Below are positions 20,668 to 31,891 of a DNA stretch of 64,000 bases, in pieces. How positions within the stretch are numbered: the stretch's first letter is position 1; each line of letters begins with the position of its first letter. The stretch is from Caldimonas manganoxidans ATCC BAA-369 (lineage in GTDB: Bacteria > Pseudomonadota > Gammaproteobacteria > Burkholderiales > Burkholderiaceae_C), in the NCBI RefSeq assembly GCF_000381125.1, contig NZ_KB905935.1, positions 1 to 64,000 on the forward strand. The letters are read 5' to 3'. The translations under genes and the position numbers were made by a program. The notes under the pieces are model-generated. The model had not been told where the DNA came from and ran no database searches. It saw nothing but the letters and a program-made list of their open reading frames with translations.

Positions 20668-22991
20668 CAGAATGCGGTTCCAATCTGGAATTGAATGCGC
20701 TCGATTCTATCGCCCGGCTGCTTGCGCAGCGGCACGCCATACGCCAGTTTCAACGGCCCCACCGGAGAGATCCAGCTCAGCCCAACACCGCTGGACAGGC
20801 GCAACTCGTCAAAGCGGATGCGATCTTCTTCGCCAAAGACATTGCCGGCATCGACGAAACCAAACAGCCGCAGCGTACGATCGTTGCCCGAGCCTGGGAA
20901 AGGCACGTAGAGCTCGCCATTGAGATTCAGCCGTTTGGCCCCGCCCACATAGGCGCCAGTGGCATCCACCGGGCCCAGCGAGCCTTGCGCAAAACCACGG
21001 ACGGTTCCCAGCCCCCCGCTGTAGAAATTCTTGAACACTGGGAACGGACGACCTTGCAAGCCCTTGCCCCACCCCAGCTCGGTATTGAACGCCAAAGTGA
21101 AATCGCGGGTCAGTGAGAGGTACTGCTGGAACTGATAATTCGTGCGCAAATAGCGCGTATCGCCAGCCACACTCCATTCGGCATTGACGCGCTGATAACG
21201 CCCTCGTGTGGGCACCAACGCACTGTCACGGTCGTCACGCGTCCAGCCCAGCGTCAAGGGCACACTCAAACTCGTCGGACCGAAGCGCTCACGATAACGG
21301 AAATAGCTGTTGGGCAGCGCGCCTGGCTCGCCGCGGATTTCCGTGCGTTCCACGCCAATGCCGAGAAACACGCGGTCGTACTCCGTCACCGGAACGCCAA
21401 AGCGGATCGAAGCCCCGGGAGTCACCAACTTGTAATCGCTGCCTTGGCTGGACAGCGGCTGGGTCGTGCGGTAGTACACGTCGATGGACCGCGAGACTCC
21501 GTCCATCGTGAAATACGGGTCGACCGTGCTGACCACCAGCGTGCGGTTATACCGACTCGTATTGAACTCCACCCCCAGATAGTTGCCCGAACCGAAGATG
21601 TTTTCCTGCTTGATCGCGGCCGTCAACGTGAGCTTCTCGGCACTGGAAAAACCCGCACCAAGCAGCAGATTGCCGGTGGGCTTCTCGACCACGCGCAAGT
21701 TCAAATCTACCTGATCGAGCGAGCCGGGCACCTCCTCCGAGTCGATGCTGACCTCACTGAAGAACCCCAAGCGGTCGACCCGATCGCGCGACAAGCGGAT
21801 GCGCTCGCCGTCATACCAAGCCGACTCGAACTGGCGGAACTCCCGTCGGATGACTTCGTCCCGCGTGCGGGCGTTACCGCTGATGTTGATGCGCCGCACA
21901 TACACACGGCGCTGGGGGTTGGCCACCAACGCAATGGACACCCGCCCGCTGGCGCGGTCGATGTCCGTACGCGGCTCGATGCGTGCAAACGCATACCCAA
22001 AGGCGCCAAAGCGCTCCGCAAAGGCGCGCACGGTCTCGGCCACCGCCTCGGCACGGTAGGGTTCGCCGGGCTGGATGCGCACCAGGGCTTTGAAATCATC
22101 CTCCTTGCCCAGGTAGTCCCCTTCCAGGCGCACACCGGTCACCACATAGGGCTGCCCCTCGCGGACATTGATCGTGATCGTGATGTCTTGCTTGTCCGGT
22201 GAAATCGCCACCTGGGTCGACTCGATCGCAAACTCCAAATAGCCACGATTCAAATAGTGCGAGCGCAGCTTCTCCAGGTCGGCATTGAGCTTGGCACGTG
22301 AGTACCGGTTGGATTTGGTATACCAGCTCATCCACCCACCGGTGCTCAGGTCGAACAAGCCGAGCAGCTCTCGCTGCGAGAACGCCCGGTTGCCGGTGAT
22401 GCGAATCTCGCGGATACGGGCCTGCCCCCCCTCGGTCACGGAGAAGGTCACATTGACGCGATTGCGCTCCAACGGCGTCACCGTGGTGATCACCTCGACG
22501 CCATAGAGGCTGCGCGAAAGGTATTGTCGCTTGAGCTCCTGCTCGGCCCGATCGATCAGCGCTTGATCGTACGGTCGCCCGTCGGTGATACCCACTTCGC
22601 GCAGGGCCTTGGTCAGCGTCTCGCGATCGAATTCTTTGATACCCACGAACTCGACACCGGCGATGATAGGCCGCTCCTCGACCACGACCACGACCACATC
22701 GCCTTCGACCTCGATGCGCACGTCCTTGAAAAGACCGGTGGCAAACAACGCACGCAGCGCGGCCGCCCCCTTGTCATCGTTGTAAGTGTCGCCGATGCGA
22801 AATGGCAGCGAGCCGAAAACCGTGCCCGGCTCCGTGCGCTGCAGCCCTTCGACGCGAATGTCGCGCAGCACGAAAGGATCGACAGCCCAGGCAAACGCTC
22901 CATGCAAGGTGGCCAAGACAGCCACCGTCAGCGTGCGAAACCGGGGGGAGAAACGGGACTTGGAGGATGTTGTGGAGTTTTTACGCAGCAT
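20667..22991 (-). CDS. bamA: Outer membrane protein assembly factor BamA
   Basis: This 774-residue protein has a signal peptide (cleavage near residue 36, after FAWA), five POTRA domains to about residue 445, and a 16-strand barrel ending in a typical aromatic C-terminal Phe. The barrel keeps the VRGF motif. It inserts beta-barrel proteins into the outer membrane. Two lipoprotein partners, bamB and bamD, are also in this window. Four bases separate it from rseP. Confidence 0.97.
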   Translation of the reverse strand: MLRKNSTTSSKSRFSPRFRTLTVAVLATLHGAFAWAVDPFVLRDIRVEGLQRTEPGTVFGSLPFRIGDTYNDDKGAAALRALFATGLFKDVRIEVEGDVVVVVVEERPIIAGVEFVGIKEFDRETLTKALREVGITDGRPYDQALIDRAEQELKRQYLSRSLYGVEVITTVTPLERNRVNVTFSVTEGGQARIREIRITGNRAFSQRELLGLFDLSTGGWMSWYTKSNRYSRAKLNADLEKLRSHYLNRGYLEFAIESTQVAISPDKQDITITINVREGQPYVVTGVRLEGDYLGKEDDFKALVRIQPGEPYRAEAVAETVRAFAERFGAFGYAFARIEPRTDIDRASGRVSIALVANPQRRVYVRRINISGNARTRDEVIRREFRQFESAWYDGERIRLSRDRVDRLGFFSEVSIDSEEVPGSLDQVDLNLRVVEKPTGNLLLGAGFSSAEKLTLTAAIKQENIFGSGNYLGVEFNTSRYNRTLVVSTVDPYFTMDGVSRSIDVYYRTTQPLSSQGSDYKLVTPGASIRFGVPVTEYDRVFLGIGVERTEIRGEPGALPNSYFRYRERFGPTSLSVPLTLGWTRDDRDSALVPTRGRYQRVNAEWSVAGDTRYLRTNYQFQQYLSLTRDFTLAFNTELGWGKGLQGRPFPVFKNFYSGGLGTVRGFAQGSLGPVDATGAYVGGAKRLNLNGELYVPFPGSGNDRTLRLFGFVDAGNVFGEEDRIRFDELRLSSGVGLSWISPVGPLKLAYGVPLRKQPGDRIERIQFQIGTAF

Positions 22992-22995
22992 GCGG

Positions 22996-24366
22996 TCAGT
23001 GCAGACCCAAAAGGCGGGCGACGTCGTTATAGAGCGCCAGTGACATCAGCATGAGCATGATGGCGACGCCGCCGCGTTGCAGCCGTTCGAGCCACACCTC
23101 GGAGACCGGCCGCCCCGTCACTGCTTCGAAAAGATAATACATCAGGTGCCCGCCATCGAGGACGGGCAACGGCAGCAGGTTGAGCACGCCCAGACTCACG
23201 CTCAACAGCGCGAGAAAGCCCAGATAGTAAGCCACGCCCAACTGCACCGACTGACCCGCAAAGTCGGCAATCGTCAGCGGACCACTCAAATTCTTCAACG
23301 AGGCATCGCCGACGAGCATCTTGCCCAACATGCGCAGGCTCAGAACCGACACCTCCCAGGTGCGGGCCAAGGCATATCCCCATCCCTCGAAAAAGCCGTA
23401 ACGGACAGTGACGAACTCGACAGGCCGCCCCACGAAAGCTTCGATGCGCCCCCACACCTGATCACCCTGGCGATGTACCGAAGGCGTGACTTCCAGCTCC
23501 AGCACCTGCCCGGAGCGATCGACGCGCCACTGCATGGGCACGGCCGCGCCGCCCCGCACCGAGTGCCGAATGAGCTCTCGTAGACGGGCAGCGTCTTGAA
23601 TGGGCTGACCGTTCACGCTGAGCACGCGATCGCCCTGCCGCAGACCCGCACGGGCGGCTGGCCCGTCGGCCAGGACTTCGCCGAGCACCGGCTCGCTGTA
23701 TGGCGCCCCAAGCCCCACCTTGGACATGAGTCGGGCATCCACCTCGCGCGCGCCCAGCGACGCCAGTGCCAGCCTCACCGTGCGGGGGTGGTAGCCCTGG
23801 GCATCGGTGACCTCCAGATCGAGATCGCGCTGATCCACCGCGGCTTCGGTGATACGCCAGCGCAGATCACCAAACGAACGCACCGGCTCGACATCGCCCT
23901 CCCCAGTGCGCACGCCCTGCACCCAATCGCCCGCCCGCAGGCCGGCGCGCTCGGCCAGGCTGCCTGCCGCCGGCGCTCCCAACACGGCTTTGGGCTCGTC
24001 CATGCCGATCCAGCCCGCGGCCGCATACAACAGCACCGCCAGCAAGAGGTTGGCCGCCGGGCCGGCGGCCACGATGGCCGCGCGCGCCCTCAGCGGCTGG
24101 CGGTTGAAGGCCCGAGGCGCCAGCTCCGCAGGGACCACGCCCTCGCGTTCATCGAGCATGCGCACATAGCCGCCCAAAGGCAGCGCACAAACCACGAACT
24201 CGGTGGCCTCGGGATGCGCCTGGCGACGCCACAACACCGGCCCGAAACCGATCGAAAAACGCAACACCTTCACACCGCAGGCCTTGGCCATGCGGTAGTG
24301 CCCCCACTCGTGCACCACGATGAGGACACCGAGCGTGACCAGGAAGGCCAAAACGGTGGTGATCAT
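22996..24366 (-). CDS. rseP: Site-2 zinc protease RseP
   Basis: The 456-residue inner membrane metalloprotease has HEWGH at 19-23 in the first helix, two PDZ domains in the middle and the third zinc ligand in PVLDGGHL (Asp404). It cuts anti-sigma factors such as RseA inside the membrane during the envelope stress response. Its ATG overlaps the dxr stop as ATGA. Its place next to bamA links stress sensing to outer membrane assembly. Confidence 0.95.
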   Translation of the reverse strand: MITTVLAFLVTLGVLIVVHEWGHYRMAKACGVKVLRFSIGFGPVLWRRQAHPEATEFVVCALPLGGYVRMLDEREGVVPAELAPRAFNRQPLRARAAIVAAGPAANLLLAVLLYAAAGWIGMDEPKAVLGAPAAGSLAERAGLRAGDWVQGVRTGEGDVEPVRSFGDLRWRITEAAVDQRDLDLEVTDAQGYHPRTVRLALASLGAREVDARLMSKVGLGAPYSEPVLGEVLADGPAARAGLRQGDRVLSVNGQPIQDAARLRELIRHSVRGGAAVPMQWRVDRSGQVLELEVTPSVHRQGDQVWGRIEAFVGRPVEFVTVRYGFFEGWGYALARTWEVSVLSLRMLGKMLVGDASLKNLSGPLTIADFAGQSVQLGVAYYLGFLALLSVSLGVLNLLPLPVLDGGHLMYYLFEAVTGRPVSEVWLERLQRGGVAIMLMLMSLALYNDVARLLGLH

Positions 24367-25547
24367 GCCGACAACTCCGTGACGATGCTGCGTGCCTGGT
24401 GCCGGGCCCGAGCATCCAGGGCCAGCAGTGCGTCCAGGGAGTCACGCACTTCCGCTTCGGGCAGCACCCTCTCGAGGGTGAGCAGATTCACGGTGTGAAT
24501 CTGGTCGAACCGGATGGTTCCCTCCAAAAAGGCGGCCACGGCCTCTTCGTTGGCCGCGTTGAGCACGGCCGTGGTTCCGTGCCGTGCCGAAAGCGCCTGC
24601 CAAGCCAAGCTCAGGCCCGGAAAGCGCTGGGGATCAGGCGTCTCGAAGCTCAGCGCACCGATGCGCGTGAGGTCCAGCCGTTCGGCGCCCGAGGCGATAC
24701 GTTCGGGATAGGCCAAGCCGTAGGCAATGGGCACCTTCATGTCCGGCGTGCCCAACTGGGCCAACACCGATCGATCCTTGCACACCACCATGGAGTGCAC
24801 GATGCTTTGGGGATGGATCAGCACCTCGATGCGTTCGGGCGGCAAATCGAAGAGCCAGCGCGCCTCGATGACTTCTAACGCCTTGTTCATCATCGTGGCC
24901 GAATCCACCGAAATCTTGCGCCCCATCACCCAGTTCGGATGGGCGCAAGCCTCCTGCGGCGTCACGGCCGACAACGTGGCCGGGTCGCGTTGGCGAAACG
25001 GCCCGCCCGAGGCGGTCAAGACGATGCGTTCGATGCGTCGCGACCAAGTGGACGCATCTTCGGGCAGACACTGAAAGATCGCCGAATGCTCGCTGTCGAT
25101 GGGCAGCAAGGTGGCCCCACCGGCGCGCACCGCCTCCATGAACATCGCCCCGCCGACCACCAAGGCTTCTTTGTTCGCCAGCATCAGCTTCTTGCCTGCG
25201 CGAGCGGCGGCCAGGCAAGGGCGCAGGCCAGCCGCGCCGACGATAGCCGCCATCACCGCATCCACCTCGGGATGCGCGGCCATCTCCTCCAAGGCTTGGC
25301 TGCCTTCGAGCACCTCGGTGCGCAAGCCGGCCTCGCGCACCGCCTGGCGCAAGCTGCGTGCGGCCGCAGCATCGGTCATCACGGCATAACGAGGCTTCCA
25401 GCGCAGGCATTGCTCCAGCAGGGCCTGTACACGCGCGTGTGCCGTCAACGCCACCACCTCGAAGCGATCCGGATGCAGCGCCACCACGTCCAGCGTGCTC
25501 GTCCCGATCGAGCCCGTCGAGCCCAGGATGCAAAGACGCTGAACCAT
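24363..25547 (-). CDS. dxr: 1-deoxy-D-xylulose 5-phosphate reductoisomerase
   Basis: The 394-residue enzyme converts DXP to 2-C-methyl-D-erythritol 4-phosphate with NADPH in the MEP isoprenoid pathway. The NADPH-binding GSTGSIG lies at 9-15. Metal and substrate residues lie in [10 protein letters not shown]-type and SGGPFR segments. The start [12 protein letters not shown] gives normal length and follows TGAGG. ispG of the same pathway is also in this window. Confidence 0.97.
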   Translation of the reverse strand: MVQRLCILGSTGSIGTSTLDVVALHPDRFEVVALTAHARVQALLEQCLRWKPRYAVMTDAAAARSLRQAVREAGLRTEVLEGSQALEEMAAHPEVDAVMAAIVGAAGLRPCLAAARAGKKLMLANKEALVVGGAMFMEAVRAGGATLLPIDSEHSAIFQCLPEDASTWSRRIERIVLTASGGPFRQRDPATLSAVTPQEACAHPNWVMGRKISVDSATMMNKALEVIEARWLFDLPPERIEVLIHPQSIVHSMVVCKDRSVLAQLGTPDMKVPIAYGLAYPERIASGAERLDLTRIGALSFETPDPQRFPGLSLAWQALSARHGTTAVLNAANEEAVAAFLEGTIRFDQIHTVNLLTLERVLPEAEVRDSLDALLALDARARHQARSIVTELSA

Positions 25548-25549
25548 CC

Positions 25550-26386
25550 TCACAGGCTCCCCAGGGTCATCGCAATCGGAAAGACCGGCAACAAGGCATC
25601 GATGCGGTCGAGCACCCCGCCATGGCCCGGCAACAAGCGACTGCTGTCCTTCACACCTGCGGCACGCTTGACCAGGGACTCGAACAAATCTCCCACCACG
25701 CTCATGGCCGTCAGGAACACGCACACCACCACCAGGCCGCCCCACCCCCAGCGCGCATGCAAGGCAGAGTAGAGACTGGGGCCATCGGGCAGGCCCGTGC
25801 GATCGAAGGCCATCCATGCAGCCGCCAGCACGAGCACACCGGCCACACCGCACCACACCCCTTCCCAACTCTTCCCGGGGCTGATCGCCGGCGCCAGTTT
25901 ACGCCGACCGAAGGCGCGCCCTCCGAAGTAGGCAGCGATGTCGGCAGCCCATACCAAACAAAGAATCGACAGCAGATGGTTGACCCCTGTGGCCTTGGAC
26001 TGATTCAAGGCCAGCCAGGCCAGCCACAGCAGCAACACACCCAAGAGCCAGCGCAGCGAAGCCGGCGCGCTCGACCAGCCCGACGCTCCGACGCGCAGTG
26101 CCCAAGCACCGCCCATCACCCACACCATCAAGGCCAGCCACCACAGTGGCGTCAGACTCTGAGCCGACCATCCGGTCCACCACAAGCCCGCACAGCCGGC
26201 CACCATCAGGCCGCCCGTGGCATAGGCCATCGGCACGGAACGCAGATTCAGACGAGACCACTCCCAACCGGCCGCGGCCAACAGCAGTGCGCTCAACAGT
26301 GCAAACGGCGCGGGATTCGACACCAGCAGCGCCGGCAGCGCCAGCAGCAGCAGCACCACGGCGGTAATGACCCGTTGCTTGAGCAT
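25550..26386 (-). CDS. cdsA: Phosphatidate cytidylyltransferase
   Basis: The 278-residue multi-spanning inner membrane enzyme makes CDP-diacylglycerol from phosphatidate and CTP. The family signature is complete near the C-terminus: [20 protein letters not shown], followed by GVLDR. The start at 26386 lies two bases after the uppS stop. Confidence 0.96.
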   Translation of the reverse strand: MLKQRVITAVVLLLLALPALLVSNPAPFALLSALLLAAAGWEWSRLNLRSVPMAYATGGLMVAGCAGLWWTGWSAQSLTPLWWLALMVWVMGGAWALRVGASGWSSAPASLRWLLGVLLLWLAWLALNQSKATGVNHLLSILCLVWAADIAAYFGGRAFGRRKLAPAISPGKSWEGVWCGVAGVLVLAAAWMAFDRTGLPDGPSLYSALHARWGWGGLVVVCVFLTAMSVVGDLFESLVKRAAGVKDSSRLLPGHGGVLDRIDALLPVFPIAMTLGSL

Positions 26387-26388
26387 CT

Positions 26389-27102
26389 TCAGACCTTGGG
26401 TACGCCAGCGTCCGCGTCCGTCACACGACCGAAACGGCGGTCGCGGCGCGCATAGGACTGCAGCGCGCGGTCGAGCTCCACCTCGTTGAAATCGGGCCAG
26501 AGGCAGTCGGTGAAGTACAGTTCCGTGTAGGCCGACTGCCACAGCAGGAAATTGCTGATGCGCATTTCCCCGCCGGTGCGAATCAACAGGTCGGGATCCG
26601 GGGCATAGGACAGGGACAGGTGGCGTGCGATGGCCGCCTCATCCAAATCTTGCGGACGAATTCCTGACTCGAGGGCGCGGCGACAAGCCTGCACCACGTC
26701 CCACCGCCCCCCATAACTGAAGGCCACGGTGAGCGTCAGACCCTGATTGTGTCGCGTGGCTTCCTCGGCCTGAAGCCACGCTTGATTGACCTTGTCGGAC
26801 ACCGCAGAACGGTCCCCGATGATGCGCACCCGCACCCCTTTGCTGGCCAGTTCTTCCAGGTGGCGCCCCACGGTGCTGAGCACCAGCGACATCAAGCCAC
26901 TGACCTCCTCCTGTGGACGCTGCCAGTTCTCGGACGAAAATGCAAAGACCGTCAAATAGGCAATGCCGCGGCGAGCGCAAGCTTGCACCGTGCGCACCAG
27001 GGCGTCCACCCCGGCTCGGTGGCCCATGCCACGAGGCATCAACCTGCGGCTGGCCCATCGTCCGTTGCCGTCCATGATGATCGCCACGTGGCGCGGCATC
27101 AT
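26389..27102 (-). CDS. uppS: Undecaprenyl diphosphate synthase
   Basis: The 237-residue cis-prenyltransferase makes the lipid carrier for peptidoglycan and O-antigen. The catalytic aspartate is Asp11 in IIMDGNGRWASRR. The C-terminal IRTGGEMRISNFLLWQ is typical. Two ATGs stand in tandem at the start. The gene lies 49 bases after frr. Confidence 0.97.
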   Translation of the reverse strand: MMPRHVAIIMDGNGRWASRRLMPRGMGHRAGVDALVRTVQACARRGIAYLTVFAFSSENWQRPQEEVSGLMSLVLSTVGRHLEELASKGVRVRIIGDRSAVSDKVNQAWLQAEEATRHNQGLTLTVAFSYGGRWDVVQACRRALESGIRPQDLDEAAIARHLSLSYAPDPDLLIRTGGEMRISNFLLWQSAYTELYFTDCLWPDFNEVELDRALQSYARRDRRFGRVTDADAGVPKV

Positions 27103-27151
27103 GGCTGCAACCCCCTGCCCACGAAGCTCGAGCGCGCGATCAAGCGGGCCC

Positions 27152-27712
27152 TCAGACGGCCATGATCTCCGCTTCCTTGGCAGCGATCAACTTGTCGATC
27201 TCGGCCACGGTGCGGTCGGTGAGCTTTTGGATTTCGTCCTGCGAGCGACGTTCCTCGTCCTCGGTGATCTGCTTTTCCTTGAGCAGCTTCTTGGCCTGCT
27301 CATTGGCATCACGGCGCAGGTTGCGCACTGCCACCTTGGCTTCTTCGCCCGCGTGGCGGACCACCTTGGTCAGCTCCCTGCGGCGCTCCTCGGTCAGCGG
27401 GGGCATGGGAACGCGCAACAAGTCGCCTTGCGCCGCCGGGTTCAAACCAAGGTCGGATTCCCGGATGGCCTTTTCGATCTTGGGCCCCATGCCCTTCTCC
27501 CAAGGCTGCACGCTGATCGTGCGGGCATCCAGCAGCGTGACATTGGCCACTTGGCTGATGGGCACCATCGAACCGTAGTACTCGACATGCACCTGATCCA
27601 GCAGACCCGGGTGGGCCCGGCCGGTCCGGATCTTGGCAAGCTCTTGCTTGAAGGCCTCGACCGACTTGGCCATCTTCTGCTCGGCAGTCCTCTTGATGTC
27701 AGCGATGCTCAT
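27152..27712 (-). CDS. frr: Ribosome recycling factor
   Basis: The 186-residue protein splits post-termination ribosomes with EF-G. It shows the typical opening [14 protein letters not shown] and the central [13 protein letters not shown]. The start at 27712 is preceded by AGGAG and aligns with family members, although the frame stays open further upstream inside pyrH. Confidence 0.97.
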   Translation of the reverse strand: MSIADIKRTAEQKMAKSVEAFKQELAKIRTGRAHPGLLDQVHVEYYGSMVPISQVANVTLLDARTISVQPWEKGMGPKIEKAIRESDLGLNPAAQGDLLRVPMPPLTEERRRELTKVVRHAGEEAKVAVRNLRRDANEQAKKLLKEKQITEDEERRSQDEIQKLTDRTVAEIDKLIAAKEAEIMAV

Positions 27713-27726
27713 GGAAAACGTGCTCC

Positions 27727-28437
27727 TCAAACATGGACCAGGGTGCCCTCGTCCTCGCCCAGCACCACGCGCTTGAGCGCTCCGGGCTTGAAGATGCTGA
27801 ACACCTTGATCGGCAACTTCTGATCGCGGCACAACGCGAACGCCGTGGCGTCCAGCACCTGCAGGTTCTTGACGATGGCCTCGTCGAAGCTGATGCTGGT
27901 GTAGCGAGTGGCTTCGGGATCCTTCTTCGGATCCGCGGTATACACCCCATCGACCTTGGTGGCCTTGAGCATGATTTGCGCACCGATCTCCGCGCCGCGC
28001 AGCGCGGCAGCAGTATCGGTGGTGAAAAAGGGATTGCCCGTGCCTGCGGCAAACACCACCACCTTGCCCTCTTCCAGGTATTGCAGCGCCTTGGGCCGAA
28101 CGTAGGGCTCGACGATCTGTTCGATGCCGATGGCCGACATCACACGGGCAGTCATGCCTTCCTGCCGCATCGTATCGGCCAGGGCCAACGCGTTCATCAC
28201 CGTGGCCAGCATGCCCATGTAATCCGCCGTGGCACGGTCCATCCCGACCGATCCACCAGCCACCCCGCGGAAGATGTTGCCGCCTCCGATGACCACGGCC
28301 ACCTCACAGCCCAGGGCGGTGACTTCCTGGATCTCACGCACGATGCGCACGATCGTGGCGCGGTTGATACCGTACGCATCATCGCCCATCAGGGCTTCAC
28401 CCGAGAGTTTGAGCAGGACGCGTTGATAGGTCGGCAT
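27727..28437 (-). CDS. pyrH: UMP kinase
   Basis: The 236-residue amino-acid-kinase-fold enzyme phosphorylates UMP to UDP. Visible features are [11 protein letters not shown], the [10 protein letters not shown] loop and [19 protein letters not shown] precedes the ATG at good spacing. It lies between tsf and frr as in most bacteria. Confidence 0.97.
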   Translation of the reverse strand: MPTYQRVLLKLSGEALMGDDAYGINRATIVRIVREIQEVTALGCEVAVVIGGGNIFRGVAGGSVGMDRATADYMGMLATVMNALALADTMRQEGMTARVMSAIGIEQIVEPYVRPKALQYLEEGKVVVFAAGTGNPFFTTDTAAALRGAEIGAQIMLKATKVDGVYTADPKKDPEATRYTSISFDEAIVKNLQVLDATAFALCRDQKLPIKVFSIFKPGALKRVVLGEDEGTLVHV

Positions 28438-28502
28438 GCAGATCCTCCGATCGTGGGCAGCGCAGCGCGTGAGAAGTGTATCGGTTTGGCCAGCGGTGAG
28501 AC

Positions 28503-29399
<897 letters not shown>

Positions 29400-29470
29400 T
29401 GTTGCTCTCCTGTATCACGGGCCGCGCGCATCGACGGCGCGGCCGGGGTCGGGTGTACGGTTTTCGTTGA

Positions 29471-29493
29471 AAAAAAGGGGCTGAACCAGCCCC
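29471..29493 (-). terminator. Intrinsic terminator/attenuator between rpsB and tsf
   Basis: On the minus strand GGGGCTG-gtt-CAGCCCC is followed directly by a run of T residues (plus-strand AAAAAA from 29471). It lies 24 bases after the rpsB stop and 72 bases before tsf. It would reduce tsf transcription relative to rpsB. Confidence 0.75.
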
Positions 29494-29516
29494 CTGGACG
29501 AGCACGTGGGCGACGT

Positions 29517-30260
29517 TCAGGCCGTCTCGCTCACTTCCACGAACTCGTCTTCGGCGGCAGCCGCCTGCACCACCTCGTTCACCGCGTTGGCGCGGCCCTC
29601 GAGCACGGCATCGGCCACCGCGCGGGCATACAACGCCACCGCCTTGGCCGAGTCGTCATTGCCTGGGATCACATAGTCGATGTCGGCCGGCGAGTGGTTG
29701 GTGTCGACCACACCGATGACCGGAATGCCCAGCTTCTTGGCTTCGGCCACGGCGATCTTGTGATAACCGACGTCGATCACGAACAGCGCATCCGGCAGCG
29801 CCGTCATGTCCTGGATGCCGCCAATGTCCTTCTCGAGCTTGGCCAGCTCACGCTGGAACAGCAGAGCTTCCTTTTTGCTGAGCTGATCCAGGCCGGCTTC
29901 GACCTGGGCCTGCATGTCCTTGAGCTTCTTCAGCGAAGCCTTGACGGTCTTGAAGTTGGTCAGCATGCCACCCAGCCAACGCTGGTCCACATAGGGCATG
30001 CCGGCCCGTTGAGCCTCCTGGGCGACGATTTCGCGGGCTTGACGCTTGGTGCCCACCATCAGGATGGTGCCGCGACGGCTGCTGAGTTGGCGAATGAACT
30101 TCATCGCCTCCTCGAACATCGGCAGCGTCTTTTCGAGGTTGATGATGTGGATCTTGTTGCGATGGCCGAAGATATAGGGGGCCATCTTGGGGTTCCAGAA
30201 GCGAGTCTGGTGCCCGAAATGGACACCGGCTTCCAGCATTTCACGCATGGTGACGGGCAT
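29517..30260 (-). CDS. rpsB: 30S ribosomal protein S2
   Basis: The 247-residue S2 protein begins [18 protein letters not shown] and contains [17 protein letters not shown] precedes the ATG. It leads the long minus-strand run of translation and envelope genes. Confidence 0.98.
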   Translation of the reverse strand: MPVTMREMLEAGVHFGHQTRFWNPKMAPYIFGHRNKIHIINLEKTLPMFEEAMKFIRQLSSRRGTILMVGTKRQAREIVAQEAQRAGMPYVDQRWLGGMLTNFKTVKASLKKLKDMQAQVEAGLDQLSKKEALLFQRELAKLEKDIGGIQDMTALPDALFVIDVGYHKIAVAEAKKLGIPVIGVVDTNHSPADIDYVIPGNDDSAKAVALYARAVADAVLEGRANAVNEVVQAAAAEDEFVEVSETA

Positions 30261-30445
30261 GTGAGCGCTCCAAAAGGTTGGGTCTAGAATCCGGCGTCAA
30301 TCGCCAGGCTGCGCACCTTCCAGGCCGCGCACCTGAACGACACCTTTTCGCATCTCTCGGAGCCCCGCCCCGAGGCCAATCGATGGCCGGATCCGCGATT
30401 TCGTCCCCCGCGGACTTGCGCTCTGCGCAAAGCCTGCAGGTAAAC
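30261..30445 (-). promoter_or_regulatory. Untranslated leader of rpsB
   Basis: From the predicted start of transcription near 30445 to the rpsB ATG there are about 185 bases without a minus-strand gene. Long rpsB leaders in other proteobacteria bind S2 and repress their own translation. I see no conserved fold I can match, so the regulatory role is inferred from length and position only. Confidence 0.35.
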
Positions 30446-30451
30446 CCGAAG

Positions 30452-30479
30452 ATTGTAGCACGACACGTCATGCCTGAAG
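30452..30479 (-). promoter_or_regulatory. Predicted sigma70 promoter for rpsB
   Basis: On the minus strand CTTCAG (30479-30474) is followed after 16 bases by TACAAT (30457-30452), with TGC just before it as an extended -10. The site overlaps the first codons of the divergent amidase gene. Confidence 0.5.
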
Positions 30480-31819
30480 ACCTCATCACTGCGCGCGCGC
30501 AATGGCAGGCCGGACAACGGCATGCCGTGGACATGGTCGAATCGGCGCTGGCCTTGGCCCAAGGCTCGGCTCGCGAGGCCTTCATTCGTCTTTTCGAAGC
30601 GCAGGCCCGGGCAGCGGCTTGCGCGGCCGACCAGGCTCGGGCTGCCGGCGCGCCCACAGGGCCGTTGGCCGGAGTGCCGGTGAGTATCAAAGACCTCTTC
30701 GATGTGGCTGGCCACCCGACCACGGCAGGCTCGCGAGTGCTCGCCGAGCGCGCACCGGCTGCCCGTGACGCCGCGGCCGTTGCCCGCCTGCGTCGCGCCG
30801 GGGCAGCCCTCATCGGCCACACCCATATGACGGAATTCGCCTACTCGGGTGTGGGCTGGAACCCTCATCACCCCACACCGGCCAATCCGGCGACGGCCGC
30901 GCTCGATCCCGCGAATCCGCGCATCCCCGGCGGCTCCAGTTCGGGTGCTGCCATCTCGGTGGCCGTGGGGGCGGCCTGGGCGGCTCTTGGGTCGGATACG
31001 GGCGGCTCGATCCGCATTCCGGCCGCTTTGCAAGGACTGGTAGGGTTCAAATGCACGGCACGACTCGTCCCACTGGAAGGCTGCATCCCCCTGTCGCCGA
31101 CGCTGGACACGGCCTGCGCGATCACTCGCTCGGTGCGCGATGCGGTGCTGTTGCATGAAGTGTTGGCCGACCGGACGGTCTCCATGCGCCCCCGTCCACC
31201 GCGAGGATGGCGCCTGGGGCTGCCACGCACCCTGATGCTCGATGAGTTGGAGCCGCTGGTGGAGCGACGCTTCGAGGCCGCGGTGTCGCAGCTGCGCGCC
31301 GCCGGCTACCAGATCGAGGACTTCGATCTGCCCGAGCTGAGCGAATTGCCCGCCCTGCAAGCCCACTGCAACTTTCCGGCCGCAGAAAGCTGGGCCTGGC
31401 ACCGCAGCCTGATCGAGCGCCACGAAACAAGTTACGACCCACGTGTGGCACGTCGCATCCGCAGCGGGCAGCACATCCTGGCAGCCGACTATCTGGCCCT
31501 GCAACGCGCACGGGCGGACTGGATCGAGCGCGTGCAGGCCCGCATCGCCGGCTTCGATGCCCTGCTTTCGCCGACCGTGCCCTGCGTGGCGCCGCCCATC
31601 GCCCAGATCGCCGCCGATGATGAGGCGTTCTTCCGCCTCAACGCCAGGCTGCTGCGCAATCCTTCGGTGGTGAACTTCCTGGACGGCTGCGCGCTGTCCA
31701 TGCCTTGCCCGCCGGCCGAAGATTGGCCGGTGGGGCTGATGCTGTGGGCCGGCGCCGGTCAGGACGACATCGTGCTGAACCTCGGGCTGTCGGTGGAAGC
31801 CGCCTTGCACGGGCGGTGA
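30470..31819 (+). CDS. Amidase-signature family hydrolase
   Basis: The 449-residue enzyme has the Ser-cisSer-Lys triad: Lys74 in VSIKDLFDVAG, cis-Ser156 in GGSSSG and nucleophile Ser180 in SDTGGSIRIPAALQG. The 24-residue spacing between the serines is the family standard. It hydrolyses amides, but the substrate is not evident. It lacks the other GatCAB genes nearby and is probably not GatA. The frame is open upstream to 30278, but MPEDLITARAQW looks like a natural start. Confidence 0.88.
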   Translation: MPEDLITARAQWQAGQRHAVDMVESALALAQGSAREAFIRLFEAQARAAACAADQARAAGAPTGPLAGVPVSIKDLFDVAGHPTTAGSRVLAERAPAARDAAAVARLRRAGAALIGHTHMTEFAYSGVGWNPHHPTPANPATAALDPANPRIPGGSSSGAAISVAVGAAWAALGSDTGGSIRIPAALQGLVGFKCTARLVPLEGCIPLSPTLDTACAITRSVRDAVLLHEVLADRTVSMRPRPPRGWRLGLPRTLMLDELEPLVERRFEAAVSQLRAAGYQIEDFDLPELSELPALQAHCNFPAAESWAWHRSLIERHETSYDPRVARRIRSGQHILAADYLALQRARADWIERVQARIAGFDALLSPTVPCVAPPIAQIAADDEAFFRLNARLLRNPSVVNFLDGCALSMPCPPAEDWPVGLMLWAGAGQDDIVLNLGLSVEAALHGR

Positions 31820-31891
31820 GCGGCTTTGCAGCCTGTGGCCGCTGCGCTATCGTGCGAGCCTGTTCGTCCAACACTGTTTACTCCTCGTTCC

